DNA of 64,000 nt from Dama dama (lineage: Eukaryota; Chordata; Mammalia; Artiodactyla; Cervidae), in assembly GCF_033118175.1 (NCBI RefSeq), contig NC_083701.1, positions 52,093,001 to 52,157,000 on the forward strand, given 5' to 3'. Positions 1 to 11,655 of this stretch are shown piece by piece. Each line of letters opens with the position of its first letter. Within the stretch, counting starts at the first letter, position 1. A model generated the notes under the pieces. The model worked only from the letters and a program-made list of their open reading frames with translations. It was not told where the DNA came from and did no database searches. A program made the position numbers and the translations under genes.

Positions 1-559
1 ATAGGAAAATTCACCAATTCCAATACTTTTTAGATTGTTGATTTTTAAAACATCAATGGTCACTCTTGCCATCTCCTGTTTGACCACTTCCAATTTGCCT
101 TGATTCATGGACCTAACCTTCCAGGTTCCTAGGCAATATTGCTCTTTACAGCATTGGACTTTGCTTCCATCACCTGTCACATCCACAACTGGGTGTTGTT
201 TTTGCTTTGGCTCCGTCTCTTTCTTCTTTCTGGAGTTATTTCTCTACTGATCTCCAGTAGCATATTGGGCACCTACTGACCTGGGGAGTTCATCTTTCTG
301 TGTCCTATCTTCTTGCCTTTTCATACTGTTCATGGGGTTCTCAAGACAAGAATACTGAAGTGGTTTGACATTGTCTTTGAGAGCCTACCGTCTTGCTGGG
401 GCTTCTCCTTTGCCCTTGGATGTGGGGTGTTTTCTCTCAGCCGCTCCAGTGATGTGCGGTCTCTGCTCCAGCGCGTACTGTCTGGGACTTCTCACGTTGG
501 ACATGGAGCTGGGCTGCCCGGCGCTGGAGCGGCTGAGAGGAGATACCCCATGTCCAAGG
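1..559 (-). mobile_element. BovB LINE, 5' region, antisense (enters from left edge)
   Basis: Antisense BovB (RTE-clade LINE) sequence from upstream of the endonuclease domain into the 5' untranslated region. Positions about 48-375 match, with few differences, the antisense BovB at about 14690-15025. At about 375 this copy jumps straight to sequence that in the longer copy lies near 15830, so roughly 0.8 kb of 5' region is missing. The 3' continuation lies outside the window. A 180-residue reading frame at 313-855 runs through the element into flanking DNA and is not a gene. Family assignment comes from internal comparison and recall of the BovB consensus. Confidence 0.85.
414..559. repeat. 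Inverted repeat at the 5' end of a BovB copy
   Basis: The 36-base arm at 414-449 is the reverse complement of 524-559 with about five mismatches, with a 74-base spacer. Both arms are versions of the BovB 5' repeat unit containing the motif CTCAGCCGCTCCAG, one in each orientation. The element therefore ends in a foldback, as expected if the extreme 5' end was inverted during insertion. Confidence 0.75.
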
Positions 560-2450
560 AGAGAGATTGCTTAGCCATAAAATACTGCCTGGGGACCAAG
601 AATAGAAGCCTAAAAGGATATGGAGTTGTTTTAAGTTCGTTTTTCCTTGGACCAATGCTAGTCATTACAGCAAAGGAAAATAAATTGAAGAATTGTACCT
701 TAACATTCTACACCATTTTAGTAATAAAACATCACAGAAATCAAACAGACCATAGTTTTCTTTGTCGAATAACTTTGCCTTCAGCTTACTTCCAGGGACT
801 GGGAATTGGGAAGCAGTATATGGAATATTTGGTGAGTAGCATGATATCCATGTAATTAAATCATATTTCCATTATTCAATGAGGAAATTGAAGCTGTAAG
901 TATTAAAGCACATACAAATGTAACATAGTTATTGAGTGATGGAGAAAAAATCCACCTCAGATAGGTTAACCCAAGAACTCACATGCTAAGACACTACATT
1001 ATGGTACCTCTCTTCACATCCCACAGATTGTACCATTAGAGTCATATTAAATTATATTTGTAGGCACTATCCTGGTTTTATGCAGGATAATCCTGATTTC
1101 TAGTTGGAGTATTCCTTCTGTGGATTGTGCTGCCTTTATGGACTAATGAATTGTGAAAATGAAAAAAAAAAATCTGAGATATTACATAATAAAAAATAAA
1201 TGTCATTACCTTAGTTATAAATTAACACTTTTCAGAGCTAATTAATGTCTGAAATCGAAGTGAGAAATTCGTGTTAGAAATACTACTAGCAATGAGATAA
1301 ACATCACAATATTAATTTAATGTACTGGAGAAATGCAATAGCTGTAATAAAGAAAAATTTAGGGCACTATAACTATAGTGTCTGGATATGAAAAATAAAA
1401 AGTACAGTAGCTTTATAGAGACATCATATGTCTTCTGAAAAACAAATCCAGTGATGTACTACAACAAGTGAAAGAAACTGCATACTAAACTAATTCTATA
1501 TCCAGAGATAAGGGTTAGGGAAAAACATTTTGTCAATAATACAGATAGACTCCATGGTGAGGAGTAAAGGAGTGCAGAAATTAGTTTCTGAGGTTACAAA
1601 TTAAAGGCAGTGGTTATGCAGTTTTACACTCAATGTTTACTACATACCATTATTCTTATTGGTAGTAAGTGATGCAAAAATTACAGTTATTTTCCCAAAG
1701 AATAGTTTACTATAATTATATGTGTCAGCCCAGATTGTTGAAGATTATGTTCGTTTGTATATTAGGAAAAAAGCTTAGTAGCCTTGAATTAATCAAACCT
1801 TTATGTATATTTCTTTCATACAAAAAAATCTGGAGTAAGCAATCCAGAATTGAGCATCTCTGTGGAATTCTTTATAAAAGTCTTCACCATCCTTATATGG
1901 AATTTCTATCCCTCAGTCATCTGATATTTCCCTTTGACTTCTGGAACTCCAGTCATGACAACACAGACTACCTAAGAAGGAAAAGAAGAAGGGCAAGCCC
2001 TTCCTCATGAAGTTCCACTGAAGTACCACTGGCAATCTCACTGAACACCTGTATTTATAATTCATTTTCCAGACTTGACAATGTGGCAAAAATGTACTAA
2101 AGTTGAAATTTGAAAGTATATTTCTTTTTATTCCTCCTAAGGAATATTGCATCCATGTTTCAAAATTTAAAAAGGGATAATTTCTAAAGAAAAAGAGTAA
2201 CATGGATGTTGTAATATCTGCCAGATACTCCAAAATGAAAAGGCCCACTTATAAACTGAACAGTTCCAAGAGAACTGAACTCAAAGTCTTCAGATTTTCA
2301 ATTATGTAGACAGGGTAAATTAAGCCCATAAACATTAAATCATTTCCCAAAGTCATACCAATACCTCATGGAACTACAAGAATATGAATCTTAATCCCCT
2401 GGCCACTAGTGCAACACTGATTTGCTCCAACTTCAAATTTAACTGTTTGT
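560..2450. other. No gene recognised; two weak MIR-like stretches
   Basis: AT-rich sequence without a convincing gene. About 865-1000 (a motif like gaggaaattgaagc followed by a run of MIR-like words) and about 2305-2415 look like decayed sense-strand MIR SINEs. The frames at 1669-2010 and 1913-2248 overlap on opposite strands and show no domain. Confidence 0.4.
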
Positions 2451-2461
2451 AATCAAGAACA

Positions 2462-4257
2462 AAGAATAGTCAGGAGAGATAAGAAAGCCTTCCTCAGCGA
2501 TCAGTGCAAAGAAATAGAGGAAAACAACAGAATGGGAAAGACTAGAGATGTCTCCAAGAAAATTAGAGATACCAGGGGAACATTTCACACAAAGATGGGT
2601 TTGATAAAGGATAGAAATGGTATGGACCTAACAGAAGCAGAAGATATTAAGAAGAGGTGGCAAGAATACACAGAAGAACTGTACAAAAAAGATCTTCACA
2701 ACCCAGATAATCACAATGGTGTGACCACTCACCTAGAGCCAGACATCTTGGAATGTGCAGTCAGGTGGGCCTTAGAAAGCATCACTACGACAAAGCTAGT
2801 GGAGGTGATGGAATTCCAGTTGAGCTATTTCAAATCCTGAAAGATGATGCTGTGAAAGTGCTGCACTCAATACAGCAGCACATTTGGAAAACTCAGCAGT
2901 GGCCACAGGCCTAGAAAATGTCAGTTTTCATTCCAATCTCTAAGAAAGGCAATCCCAAAGAATGCTCAAACTACCGCACAATTGTACTCATCTCACACAC
3001 TGGCAAAGTAATGCTCAAAATTCTCCAAGCCAGGCTTCAGCAATACATGAACCGTGAACTTCCAGATGTTCAAGCTGGTTTTAGAAAAGGCAGAGGAACC
3101 GGAGATCAAATTGCCAACATCCGCTGGATCATTGAAAAAGCAAGAGAGTTCCAGAAAAACATCTATTTCTGCTTTATTGACTATGCCAAACCTTCGACTG
3201 TGTGGATCACAATAAACTGTGGAAAATTTTGAAAGAGATGGGAATACCAGACCACCTGATCTGCCTCTTGAGAAACCTGTACGCAGGTCAGGAAGCAACA
3301 GTTAGAACTGGACATGGAACAACAGACTGGTTCCAAATAGAAAAAGGAGTACATCAAGGCTGGATATTGTCACCCTGCTCATTTAACTTAGTTGCAGAGT
3401 ACATCATGAGAAATGCTGGGCTAGAAGAAGCACAAGGTGGAATCAAGATTGCCGGGAGAAATATCAATAACTTCAGATATGCAGATGGCACCACCCTTAT
3501 GGCAGAAAGTGAAGAGGAACTAAAAATTCTCTTGATGAAAGTGCAAGAGGAGAGTGGAAAAGTTGGCTTAAAGCTCAACATTCAGAAAACTAAGATCATG
3601 GCATCTGGTCCCATCACTTCATGGGAAATAGATGGGGAGACAGTGGAAACAGTGTCAGACTTTATTTTTTTGGAGTCCAATATCACTGCAGATGGTGATT
3701 GCAGCCATGAAATTAAAAGACACTTACTCCTTGGAAGGAAAGTTATGACCAACCTAGATAGCATATTAAAAAGCAGAGACATTATTTTGCCAACAAAGGT
3801 CTGTCTGGTCAAGGCTATGGTTTTTCCAGTGGTCATGTATGGATGTGAGAGTTGAACTGTGAAGAAAGCTGAATGCTGAAAAATTGATGCTTTTGAGCTA
3901 TGGTGTTGGAGAAGACTCTTTAGAGTCCCCTGGACTGCAAGGAAATCTAACCAGTTCATCCTAAAGGAGATCAGTCCTGGGTATTCATTGGAAGGACTGA
4001 TGCTGAAGCTGAAACTCCAGTACTTTGGCCACCTCATGCAAAGAGTTGACTCATTGGAAAAGACCCTGATGCTGGGAGGGATTGGGGGCAGAAGGAGAAG
4101 AGGACAACAGAGGATGAGATGGCTGGATGGCATCACCGACTCGATGGGCATGAGTTTGAGTAAACTCTGGGAGTTGGTGATAGACAGGGAGGCCTGGCAT
4201 GCTGCAATTCATGGGGTCGCAAAGAGTCAGACACGACTGAATGACTGAACTGAACTG
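2462..4257 (+). mobile_element. BovB LINE, 5'-truncated, sense, with TSD
   Basis: Starts just downstream of the endonuclease region and runs through the reverse transcriptase to the typical BovB tail of repeated ctgaa units. The 11-base target-site duplication aatcaagaaca lies at 2451-2461 and 4258-4268. It is a standard 5'-truncated RTE insertion. Its coding frame is broken into at least four pieces. Confidence 0.93.
2532..4248 (+). pseudogene. BovB ORF2 remnant: reverse transcriptase, frameshifted
   Basis: Open pieces at 2532-2840, 2918-3232, 3202-3855 and 3988-4248 together cover the RTE reverse transcriptase and C-terminal region; the N-terminal endonuclease is missing. The palm motif that reads YADD in the copies at 16676-17044 and 37072-37608 reads YADG here, so a catalytic aspartate is lost. 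The start of the palm is split between the 2918 and 3202 frames. In an intact element this protein makes cDNA at a nicked target site. This copy cannot do so. Confidence 0.88.
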
Positions 4258-4299
4258 AATCAAGAACACAAAAGAAATTTACACCTTAAAGAAACAAAA

Positions 4300-4925
4300 A
4301 ATGGCCTCAAAGCTTTTTTTACCTTTTTAATTAAATTTTTAATGTAGTGTAACTTAAAGATGTAAGTGCCCAAGTCAAATGTGTTCAATAAACTATCACA
4401 ACATATACAAATCTATACCCATCAATTTAAAAAATATCTAGAACTCCAATGCCCCAATCTCCTGCCTTCTCTTCAGTAGTTACTCCCACCAGTCAAATTT
4501 AAACACAAGCCTAATTTTTAACACCATAATTTTGCCTGACTTTACATTTTATGTTTATAGAATCATACATTTGTATGTATTATGTTTGTTTAATTTATCT
4601 GTTTAAATAGCAGTAAGTCATTAATTCTCATATAGTACCCTTTAGTACAGATTATTTAATATCCTATTGATAGACATTTGAGTCATTTTGGTATTCTGAA
4701 TATTGCCTCTATAAATATCCTGTTATGTGGATTTTGAAGCATGCAAACAGGCAATCCAATTTGCTATGTAAAGGCTAAGAGAAAAATTGCTGAGTTATAA
4801 TGTGTGTAGGCATTCAGTTTTGTAAAACTCACGAATGTTTTCACCAATTTCACTTTTACTCTTAGCTACTGAGAGTTCTACTTTGCTTCATATTCTTATC
4901 AGGACACAGTATAGCTGTTATAAAT
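4300..4925 (-). mobile_element. Ancient L1 remnant, antisense (probable)
   Basis: Words resembling antisense L1 3'-end sequence recur in the right order: a gatagacatttgagtcattt block near 4668, then a block near 4785 (ttgctgagttataatg), then ttttcaccaatttcac near 4839. Divergence is high, so this is an old copy of uncertain subfamily with uncertain ends. Confidence 0.45.
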
Positions 4926-5010
4926 CAACAGTTCTCCTATATGGTTAAAATGCATGGTAGAGAGAGGGCCAGGTCTTTATATTCCTACATTGGCATATTC
5001 CTTCCCCCAT

Positions 5011-5238
5011 GGCTTTCCCTGGTGGCTCAGACAGTAAAGAATGCCTGCAATGCGGGAGACCTGACTTCAGTTCCTGGGTTGGTAAGATCCCCTGGAGAAA
5101 GGAATGGCAACCCACTTCAGCATCCTTGCCTGGAGAATTCCAAGGACAGAGGAGCCTGGTTGGGCTACTGTCCATGGGTTTGCAAAGAGGCGGACATGAC
5201 TGAGTGGACATGACTGAGTGACTAACACTCACTTCCCT
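5011..5238 (+). mobile_element. Bov-tA SINE, sense
   Basis: Carries the Bov-tA landmarks in order: ttccctggtggctcag at the head, ccctggagaa and ggcaacccactycag in the body, and a BovB-like 3' end (gcggacatgactgagt). The unit gacatgactgagt is repeated at the 3' end. The head derives from a tRNA but is not a functional tRNA gene. No clear TSD. Confidence 0.9.
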
Positions 5239-5934
5239 CTACGGGGGGAAGTTCTTTCCATTTCAGCAAAGTTTCTTAGAAGAAAGTTGGCAGTAGAGTA
5301 GACAGAAGACCCCAGCATCTGGCATAATAAGTCATTTAGTATTGAAGGGGCATATACCTGATGCAAATGAACACTACTTTAGTCCAGCTCCCAATTATGT
5401 ATCATAAATAGAGTTAATTAAATGGATAAAATACTGAAGCTCTTTAAATGCCTCTTCCCTGTTTACAACCATATTGACTTATGGAGGGATATTAGAGTCA
5501 TACTAATAAGAATTATGGACATTACCATAGATATTCCTTTAGCTATTTGAAAGAATGCTTGTTTTTAATGTATCTTGATTTGGCCTTTTAAATTTTAATT
5601 CAAAATCAAGTCACAGTCTCAATAATTAGGAATAACTTTGTCTTAAAAAGTGATTCAGGCCATTCATTGCTAATGTAAAATCAATTAGGCATAACACTCC
5701 TTAAATCTTAGAAAAGGAGCTAATTACTGTTATTGCCCTGAGCTGTGATTAGAAACATGTTTTATATGTGACTTTATTTGATTAAGATGTCTTTTCCAAT
5801 GTTTATATACACAACACTTGTTCAGAGATATGCTATGTGGTGTTAGGAAAGGTATCATTTATCATGATAAATTATATCTGGACATATTCACTGTTAATAT
5901 ATGTTTCTATCATCCTAACTTTCTATCTCTGTAA
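5239..5934. other. No gene or repeat recognised
   Basis: AT-rich, no open frame of note and no repeat I can name. Confidence 0.4.
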
Positions 5935-5945
5935 TTTTCTGAGCA

Positions 5946-6187
5946 TGTGCTGTGCTGTGCTTAGTCATGTCCAACTCTTTGTGACCCCATGGACTGTAGC
6001 CCGCCAGGCTCCTCTGCCCATGGGGATTCTCCAGGCAAGAACACTGCAGTGGGTTGCCATGCCCTCCTGCAGGGGGTCTTCCCAACTCAGGAATCGAACT
6101 CACATCTCCCACATTGCAGGTGGACTCTTTACCATCTGTGCCACCTTTGCAGACAGATTCTTTACCATCTGAGCTACTAAGGAAGAC
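5946..6187 (-). mobile_element. Bov-tA SINE, antisense, with TSD and internal duplication
   Basis: Antisense Bov-tA (tgctgtgcttagtcatgtcc, then ggattctccaggcaagaa, then a tRNA-derived head). Flanked by an 11-base TSD, ttttctgagca, at 5935-5945 and 6188-6198. The head-proximal unit containing ctttaccatctg occurs twice in tandem (about 6117-6148 and 6149-6180), which makes this copy longer than its neighbours. Confidence 0.93.
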
Positions 6188-6255
6188 TTTTCTGAGCACA
6201 GAGATTGAATGTATACCATATAGGTCAATTTATTTTTAAATTATAACAACCTTAT

Positions 6256-6326
6256 GTGTGTGTGCATGTGCGTGTGTCAATGGCTCAGTCATGTCTGACT
6301 CTTTGCGACCCCCATAGACTGTAAGA
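6256..6326 (-). repeat. (TG)n tract plus a short antisense Bov-tA/BovB 3' fragment
   Basis: An imperfect TG run (6256-6278) is followed by about 45 bases of antisense Bov-tA/BovB 3' end (gctcagtcatgtctgactct). Only the 3' end of the element is present, so it is a severely truncated insertion. Confidence 0.7.
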
Positions 6327-9244
6327 TGCCAAAAACATCAACAGTAAAAAACAACATATCCCAGGGGGTAAATTCTTCAAATAGTAACACTGCTATTATT
6401 AGAAACACAAAAATGGAAGAAACTTTACAAATGCAAAAACAAAGATATGTAAGAAGATGTAATATCTTAACATTTCATAGAAAGCAAGCAGATCAAGAAA
6501 AAGTTAAGGCAGTAGCCTTTGTTGCTTTTTTTTTTTTTTTAATGGAAAATTCAATGATGTACACAAGTAGTGTCCCACTTGATAACACAAATGTATATTG
6601 TAGAGAAACAGTCCCTTTCCCTCAATATCGCCAATACTCTATTCGTCATTCATGGCTCATGTCAAATATCAGCTCTAAAGCAATCACACCTGAATTGTTC
6701 AACTGGATATTTTATACTCTCTCTTTTAGATGTCTCTTGTTATTTGTCACACATGTTTTTACATTCATTTGGGGACATTGCTTATTACAGAAAAAAATAT
6801 ATGAGCTTAGAACACTTAGTGTTGGTTTACCCAGGGATTCTTGAACATTATTTTTTGCATTTAATTAGTATATAACATTTCTTTCAATGAATAATGATTT
6901 CTCTGAGCAATTATGATACATTTTACAATTCAGCTATAATACAATACAGATGTGCATCAGTCATTTTTACCACATCCTCTAAAATATGTATTCAAAATAA
7001 GAAAATACAAATTTTCAGTATTTGCATAGTCTCCAGAAGTGTTTAGGTATGCTCCATATTTAAGTATATGTGTTTGTGTGCACATATGTGTGTATGTGTG
7101 TGTGTGACTTTTTCCAAAATTTCATGATGAAGCAAAAAAAAAAAAAAAAAAATCAACAATGGCCACATCTATGCATTGTGACTCAGCCATAAAATATTAA
7201 TTTAGGTTATGGTGTGACCTGGTACATCATTTTCATATATGCATATGTGCAAGTGTGTATGTGAGGTTTTATTCTTCTCTGACAAATGAAGAGACAACTC
7301 TTTGGGACTTTAAGTGACTTATGCGAAATCACAGAAATAGTAAATGAAGAAAAAACACTTGCACTCAGGTAGTTTTATATTTACATTGTTGTTTCTATTG
7401 TTTTTCTCTTAATTCCATTTTATTACCATAAATAGTTTATGTTTCTGTTTTTCCTCATTGTGATACCTTATTTTATATTTTATGCTTATAATCTTACATA
7501 ATCTTAAATTGATAATTTCCATCTTATTTATTGGTAATATCAACTTGATAATATCCATTTAAACAGTAATGATAATAAAAGTTAACAAGTGCATGTTTCA
7601 ATATATTTCAGAGGTGATGTAGCCTAGAACATGGGCCATTATTAACATTTACTTCCTTTTTTTCAACACTGGACAATATGATAACCTTTAAGTCCTTACT
7701 GGCAAATTATCATATAACTTTTGTATGGGTCAAACAAAATTTTACTACCTCTCTTTTAACTGAGAACTATTTTGGAAGACTGCATTTAAATCTATACTGT
7801 ATAAGTTTATTTGGAATGAAGATTTCCAGGTAAAGTACGAGGGAGGATTGGTATATAGCTTCTAATTAACTGCATGTTTTAGATTTCTACTTTAATATGT
7901 TTTGGAACTCTTACTACATACAAAACTTTTTTTCTTCCACAGTGCTCCTTACCAAAATTATGTAATGATTAATTAGCAGAATGAGTTGGTGCCCCAGAGC
8001 TGAACCAACCCATTGATTGATTGGAAAGAAGAGGTTTATATGAGGTTTATATAACTTGGGAAGTTTCCAACGTGTACCTGGGCCTTTTCTTCAACCAGTA
8101 GTGATATTCATAACTTCAATTAGACGATCTGTGACCAGTGTCCCTGTAATAAATCACTCAGGAGATGAGGCACCCTGTAATGGAGGAGCAGCCATTATGA
8201 CTGTAGTCCAGCTCTGCCCATGCTGCACAGCTCTCTCTGAGACCACGGGAGCCTGGGGACCTTGTGTGCCCCGCTTCCTCTCTGCTTGTGAGACCTCTAC
8301 ATCCTCACACACACACACACACACACATCCTGTGTTTTATAACTACACTATGTGGCACTAGTAATCTATGTGCCCCTGTTCCTCTGAAATAAATCACGAT
8401 TAAACAAGTAGTAAACAAATAAAACTTTTTAAAGTAATTATTTTAAAATATGTTTCAAAAGAGAAAGTTAGAAACATTTAGTATTTCCTTGAGGAATCAG
8501 TGTTTATTTCTTCCTTATATTTTCTCCAATAAGAAATTTTCAATCACAGAAAAACACATCCTTTGGGAAGAGCAATAGTATGTAAAATAAAATATAGATA
8601 CAGCTTGAGGTAATCTCTCAGAAGCCCAGTAACAAATTTAAGAAACTCTTCAGGCAAAAACAGAAAACCTCAATATCACTAGCTTATTTGGAAAGAAGAC
8701 AAAAGGGTCTCAAAATGTAACAGCTACAATTCTTCAGAAGCACCCATCTGGAAAAACTCTAATATTCATGCTAATATAATTCTGTTTTTAAGCACATGTG
8801 TGTGTGTGTGTGTGTGTATAGCTTAAAAAGCAGCTTGATAATGTAGCATGAATAATAAAAGGTTATTCTTAATTTTAAAAGTTCAAATTTGATTCAGAAT
8901 TTATATAATTTTGTTATTTCCAAGTAAAAATGAAATTTATTCATTTTCCTAGTTTTAATGACTTTTTACATAAATAAAAAAGCAAGGTTTATTTTTAGTT
9001 TTCAGTTTCACCTCAGACAGAAAGGAGTGGTCATTAATTTTCCAGAAATAAAATGTTCAAATTTAAATAATAATAGCTACTGTAATAATAATAATAAAGA
9101 TTGTGCCTTAAGCTGCAAATTAATTTGCTGAGTGTAGAAGTTGCACCACTTCAGTGAATTAAACAAATCTCTTTTCAACTTTATGCTTTTCTCAAACTTT
9201 TTCTGGGATAATGGGTTAGGATCTTTCAAGCCCTCCCTTGATAA
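6327..9244. other. No gene recognised; MIR-like piece and microsatellites
   Basis: Mostly unassigned AT-rich DNA. About 7270-7365 resembles a sense MIR SINE (acaaatgaagagacaactc, then cagaaatagtaaatg). Poly(T) at about 6526-6540, TG-rich run at 7061-7105, poly(A) at 7134-7151, (CA)n at about 8307-8328, (TG)n at about 8798-8817. Frames at 6326-6844 and 8056-8361 have no recognisable domain. The block 8060-8300 is less AT-rich than its surroundings but I cannot assign it. Confidence 0.4.
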
Positions 9245-9540
9245 TCCAAATGTAGTTCATGAACCATAAGCACCAGTATCATCTATGATTTTTTTATTTT
9301 TGAAAGTTCAGACTCTGAGGACCTCTCAAAACTAGAGTCTGGATTTTAACTAAAACCTTAGTTGATCAATTTTTAAGTTTGTGAACCCTTGCTGCAGGCC
9401 TAAAATTCTCACAGTTTGCTGTACATTAGGATCACCTGGGAGGATATTAAACTGCTGATCCCTGATTCTATCCCCAGGTTATTCCAAAGTGGTACCAAGT
9501 TTTAAAACTTACTACTGATGCTTTTTAAGAATGCCTAGAC
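9245..9540 (+). repeat. Two decayed hAT (MER5/MER20-like) DNA transposon remnants
   Basis: The first half (about 9245-9395) contains the spaced words agttcatgaaccataagcac and ctctgag typical of MER5A-like elements. The second (about 9405-9540) contains acattaggatcacctggga, a hallmark of MER5/MER20-type nonautonomous hAT elements. Both are short and diverged, so exact names are uncertain. Confidence 0.55.
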
Positions 9541-9549
9541 GGCCATTAC

Positions 9550-9632
9550 TGCCTCTATTTTGTAGATGTAAAGTTAGGCACAGAGAACTGAAGCTTTCAT
9601 TATGACAGAGCTAGTATTTAAATCATAATCAC
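9550..9632 (+). repeat. MIR-like SINE remnant
   Basis: The words gatgtaaagttaggcacag and cagagctagtatttaaatc follow the core of a sense MIR SINE. Short and diverged. Confidence 0.45.
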
Positions 9633-9689
9633 CATTTTTCTATATTGACTCCAGTATATGGTCATAGGTATGATAGAAACTCAAGAGCA

Positions 9690-9732
9690 GATATATATAT
9701 ATATATATATATATGCCTTTATATATCATATA
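9690..9732. repeat. (TA)n microsatellite
   Basis: About 12 uninterrupted AT units followed by an imperfect extension. It lies directly upstream of the SINE at 9736. Confidence 0.9.
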
Positions 9733-9735
9733 TAT

Positions 9736-9932
9736 GCCTCAGTGGTAAAGAATTCTTCCAATTCATGAGACATGGCTTTGACCCCTACGTTGGGAAGATC
9801 CCCTGGAGAAGAAAATGGCAACCCACTCCAATATTCTTGCCTGGTAAATCCCATGGACAGAGGAGCCTGGGGGTCTGCAGGTCACGGGGTCTCTTTTAAA
9901 AGAGTCAGATATGACTTGCACACTAAATTTAC
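9736..9932 (+). mobile_element. Bov-tA SINE, sense
   Basis: Body words gatcccctggagaagaaaat, ggcaacccactccaatattc and ccatggacagaggagcctgg identify Bov-tA. The head is shortened and abuts the (TA)n tract, so the 5' boundary and TSD cannot be fixed. Confidence 0.88.
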
Positions 9933-10019
9933 ATACACATATAAATTTAAACATAAAATTCTTGGGTTATTCTTTTTACCAAAGACTCATTAAGACTAAA
10001 GAGATTTACTAGCCTATTT

Positions 10020-10480
10020 GGACAGGACTGAGCAACTGAGAGTTGGACTATAAAGAAAGCTGAGCGCCAAAGAATCGATGCTTTTGAAGTGTGGTGTTGG
10101 AGAAGTCTCTTGAGAGTCCCTTGGACTGCAAAGAGATCAAACCAGGCAGTCCTAAAGGAAACCAGTCCTGAATATTCATTGGAAGGACTGACACTGAAGC
10201 CGAAGCTCCAATACTTTGTCCACTTGATGAGAAGAGTTGACTCATTGGAAAAGACCCTGATGCTGGGAAATATTGAATGCAGGAGGAGAAGAGGACCACA
10301 GAGGATGAGATGAAGGTGATGACAGAGGATGAGATGTTCGGATGGCATCACTGACTCGATGTACATGAGTTTGAGCAAGCTTCGGGAATTGGTGATGGAC
10401 AGAGAAGCCTGGCGTCGCAAAGAATCGGACACGACTCAGCAACAGAACTGAACTGAGCAACTAAGCAAAGTACAGCACAC
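10020..10480 (+). mobile_element. BovB LINE 3' end, sense, probable TSD
   Basis: About 430 bases of BovB 3' end, from the end of ORF2 (gagttggactataaagaaag) to a tail ending in ctgaactgagcaactaagc. The 9-base direct repeat agcctattt at 10011-10019 and 10481-10489 is a likely TSD. A second direct repeat, actgagcaact at 10027-10037 and 10452-10462, resembles the BovB tail itself and is weaker evidence. A small internal duplication around gaggatgagatg is visible near 10300-10335. Confidence 0.85.
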
Positions 10481-10522
10481 AGCCTATTTCAATAGAAACC
10501 TGGCTTTTACTCTTTACCCTCA

Positions 10523-10715
10523 TTTCCCTGGTGGCACAGACGGTAAAGCATCTGCCTACAATGCGGGAGACCCAAGGAAGATCTCCTGGAGAAGGAAATG
10601 GCAACCCACTCCAGTATTCTTGCCTGGAAAATCCCATGGATGGAGAAGCCTGGTAGGCTACAGTCCATGGGGTCGCAAGAGTCAGACATGACTGACCGAC
10701 TTCACTTTCACTTTC
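10523..10715 (+). mobile_element. Bov-tA SINE, sense
   Basis: Nearly full-length Bov-tA from tttccctggtggcacagacg to the tail cttcactttcactttc. All body landmarks are present, with a small deletion between gggagaccc and gatctcctgg. Confidence 0.93.
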
Positions 10716-11392
10716 TATGAAATATCACCCAGAGTACCATAAAAGTTAGAGTGTCCTTAAATATTGTCTTTTAAGTGTATAATATTTGTTTGCTAATTTT
10801 TTGTGTGTGTATTTTTATGTATAAATAGGTTTATTCCAAAAAGCATTTTAAATGATGGATACATATAAATTAATAAAATTAAAGTTCCCCAATTAGATGC
10901 CACATTGAAGAATGGTGGAAAGTTTGGTTAGGGGTAAGCATATAGTTTGAGTTCATATGCCTACTTAAACATCATACTAACTGTTTTATGTAGGGCACAT
11001 GATCTTTGCTATTAATATATTCTTGCAACAAATATAAAAAATAGAAACTTGAGCAATTTCAATAATCACACTTTTCATTAGACCAAAGTAAAATGATTGT
11101 TTAGAAATGAAAAGAAAAACCTAGATATTAAGGGATTTTATGAAAAGACTTCTTCATAAAGAAAACATAATCTCCAAACAGATAAAATGCATTAACTGGA
11201 TATTCCTGGATTTTTAACAAAAATCATATAAAAGCTTCTTAAACAACTGAACAGAAAGATGAAAAAATCTAAATCTATAATTTTAAGTTATGTTTTAGCA
11301 GCAGACTAATTCTATAAAAGTATCAGTATTAAATGTATTTGTAAAATACTAAAATATTAAAAAGGCAACAACTGCAAATTTGGGCAAGTGCT
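10716..11392. other. No gene or repeat recognised
   Basis: AT-rich DNA with no usable open frame. Confidence 0.4.
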
Positions 11393-11403
11393 TATATGAT
11401 ACT

Positions 11404-11603
11404 CTCTCTCTTTAGTTGCTAAATTGTGTCCGACTCTTGTAACCCCAAGGACTGTACCCTGCCAAGCTTGTCTATCTGTGGGGATTCCCCAGACAAGGAT
11501 ACTGGAGTGGGTTACTATTTCTTTCTCCAGGAGATCTTACTGACCCAGGAATCGAATCTGGGTCTCCTGCATTGCAGGCAGATTCTTTACTTTGGGAAGC
11601 CCC
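11404..11603 (-). mobile_element. Bov-tA SINE, antisense, with TSD
   Basis: Antisense Bov-tA. The flanks tatatgatact (11393-11403) and tatatgacact (11604-11614) form an 11-base TSD with one mismatch. Confidence 0.92.
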
Positions 11604-11655
11604 TATATGACACTAGGTAATTTATAAATTTTATTTTATTCATGCTTAGTAAAAG

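Noticed and set aside
313..855. 180-codon plus-strand frame at the left edge as a host gene
   Set aside because: Its first half is antisense BovB and its second half is unassigned flanking DNA, with no domain.
5011..5090. tRNA-like heads of the Bov-tA and CHR SINEs as tRNA genes
   Set aside because: The heads are tRNA-derived but decayed and fused to SINE bodies. No complete cloverleaf gene is supported anywhere in the window.
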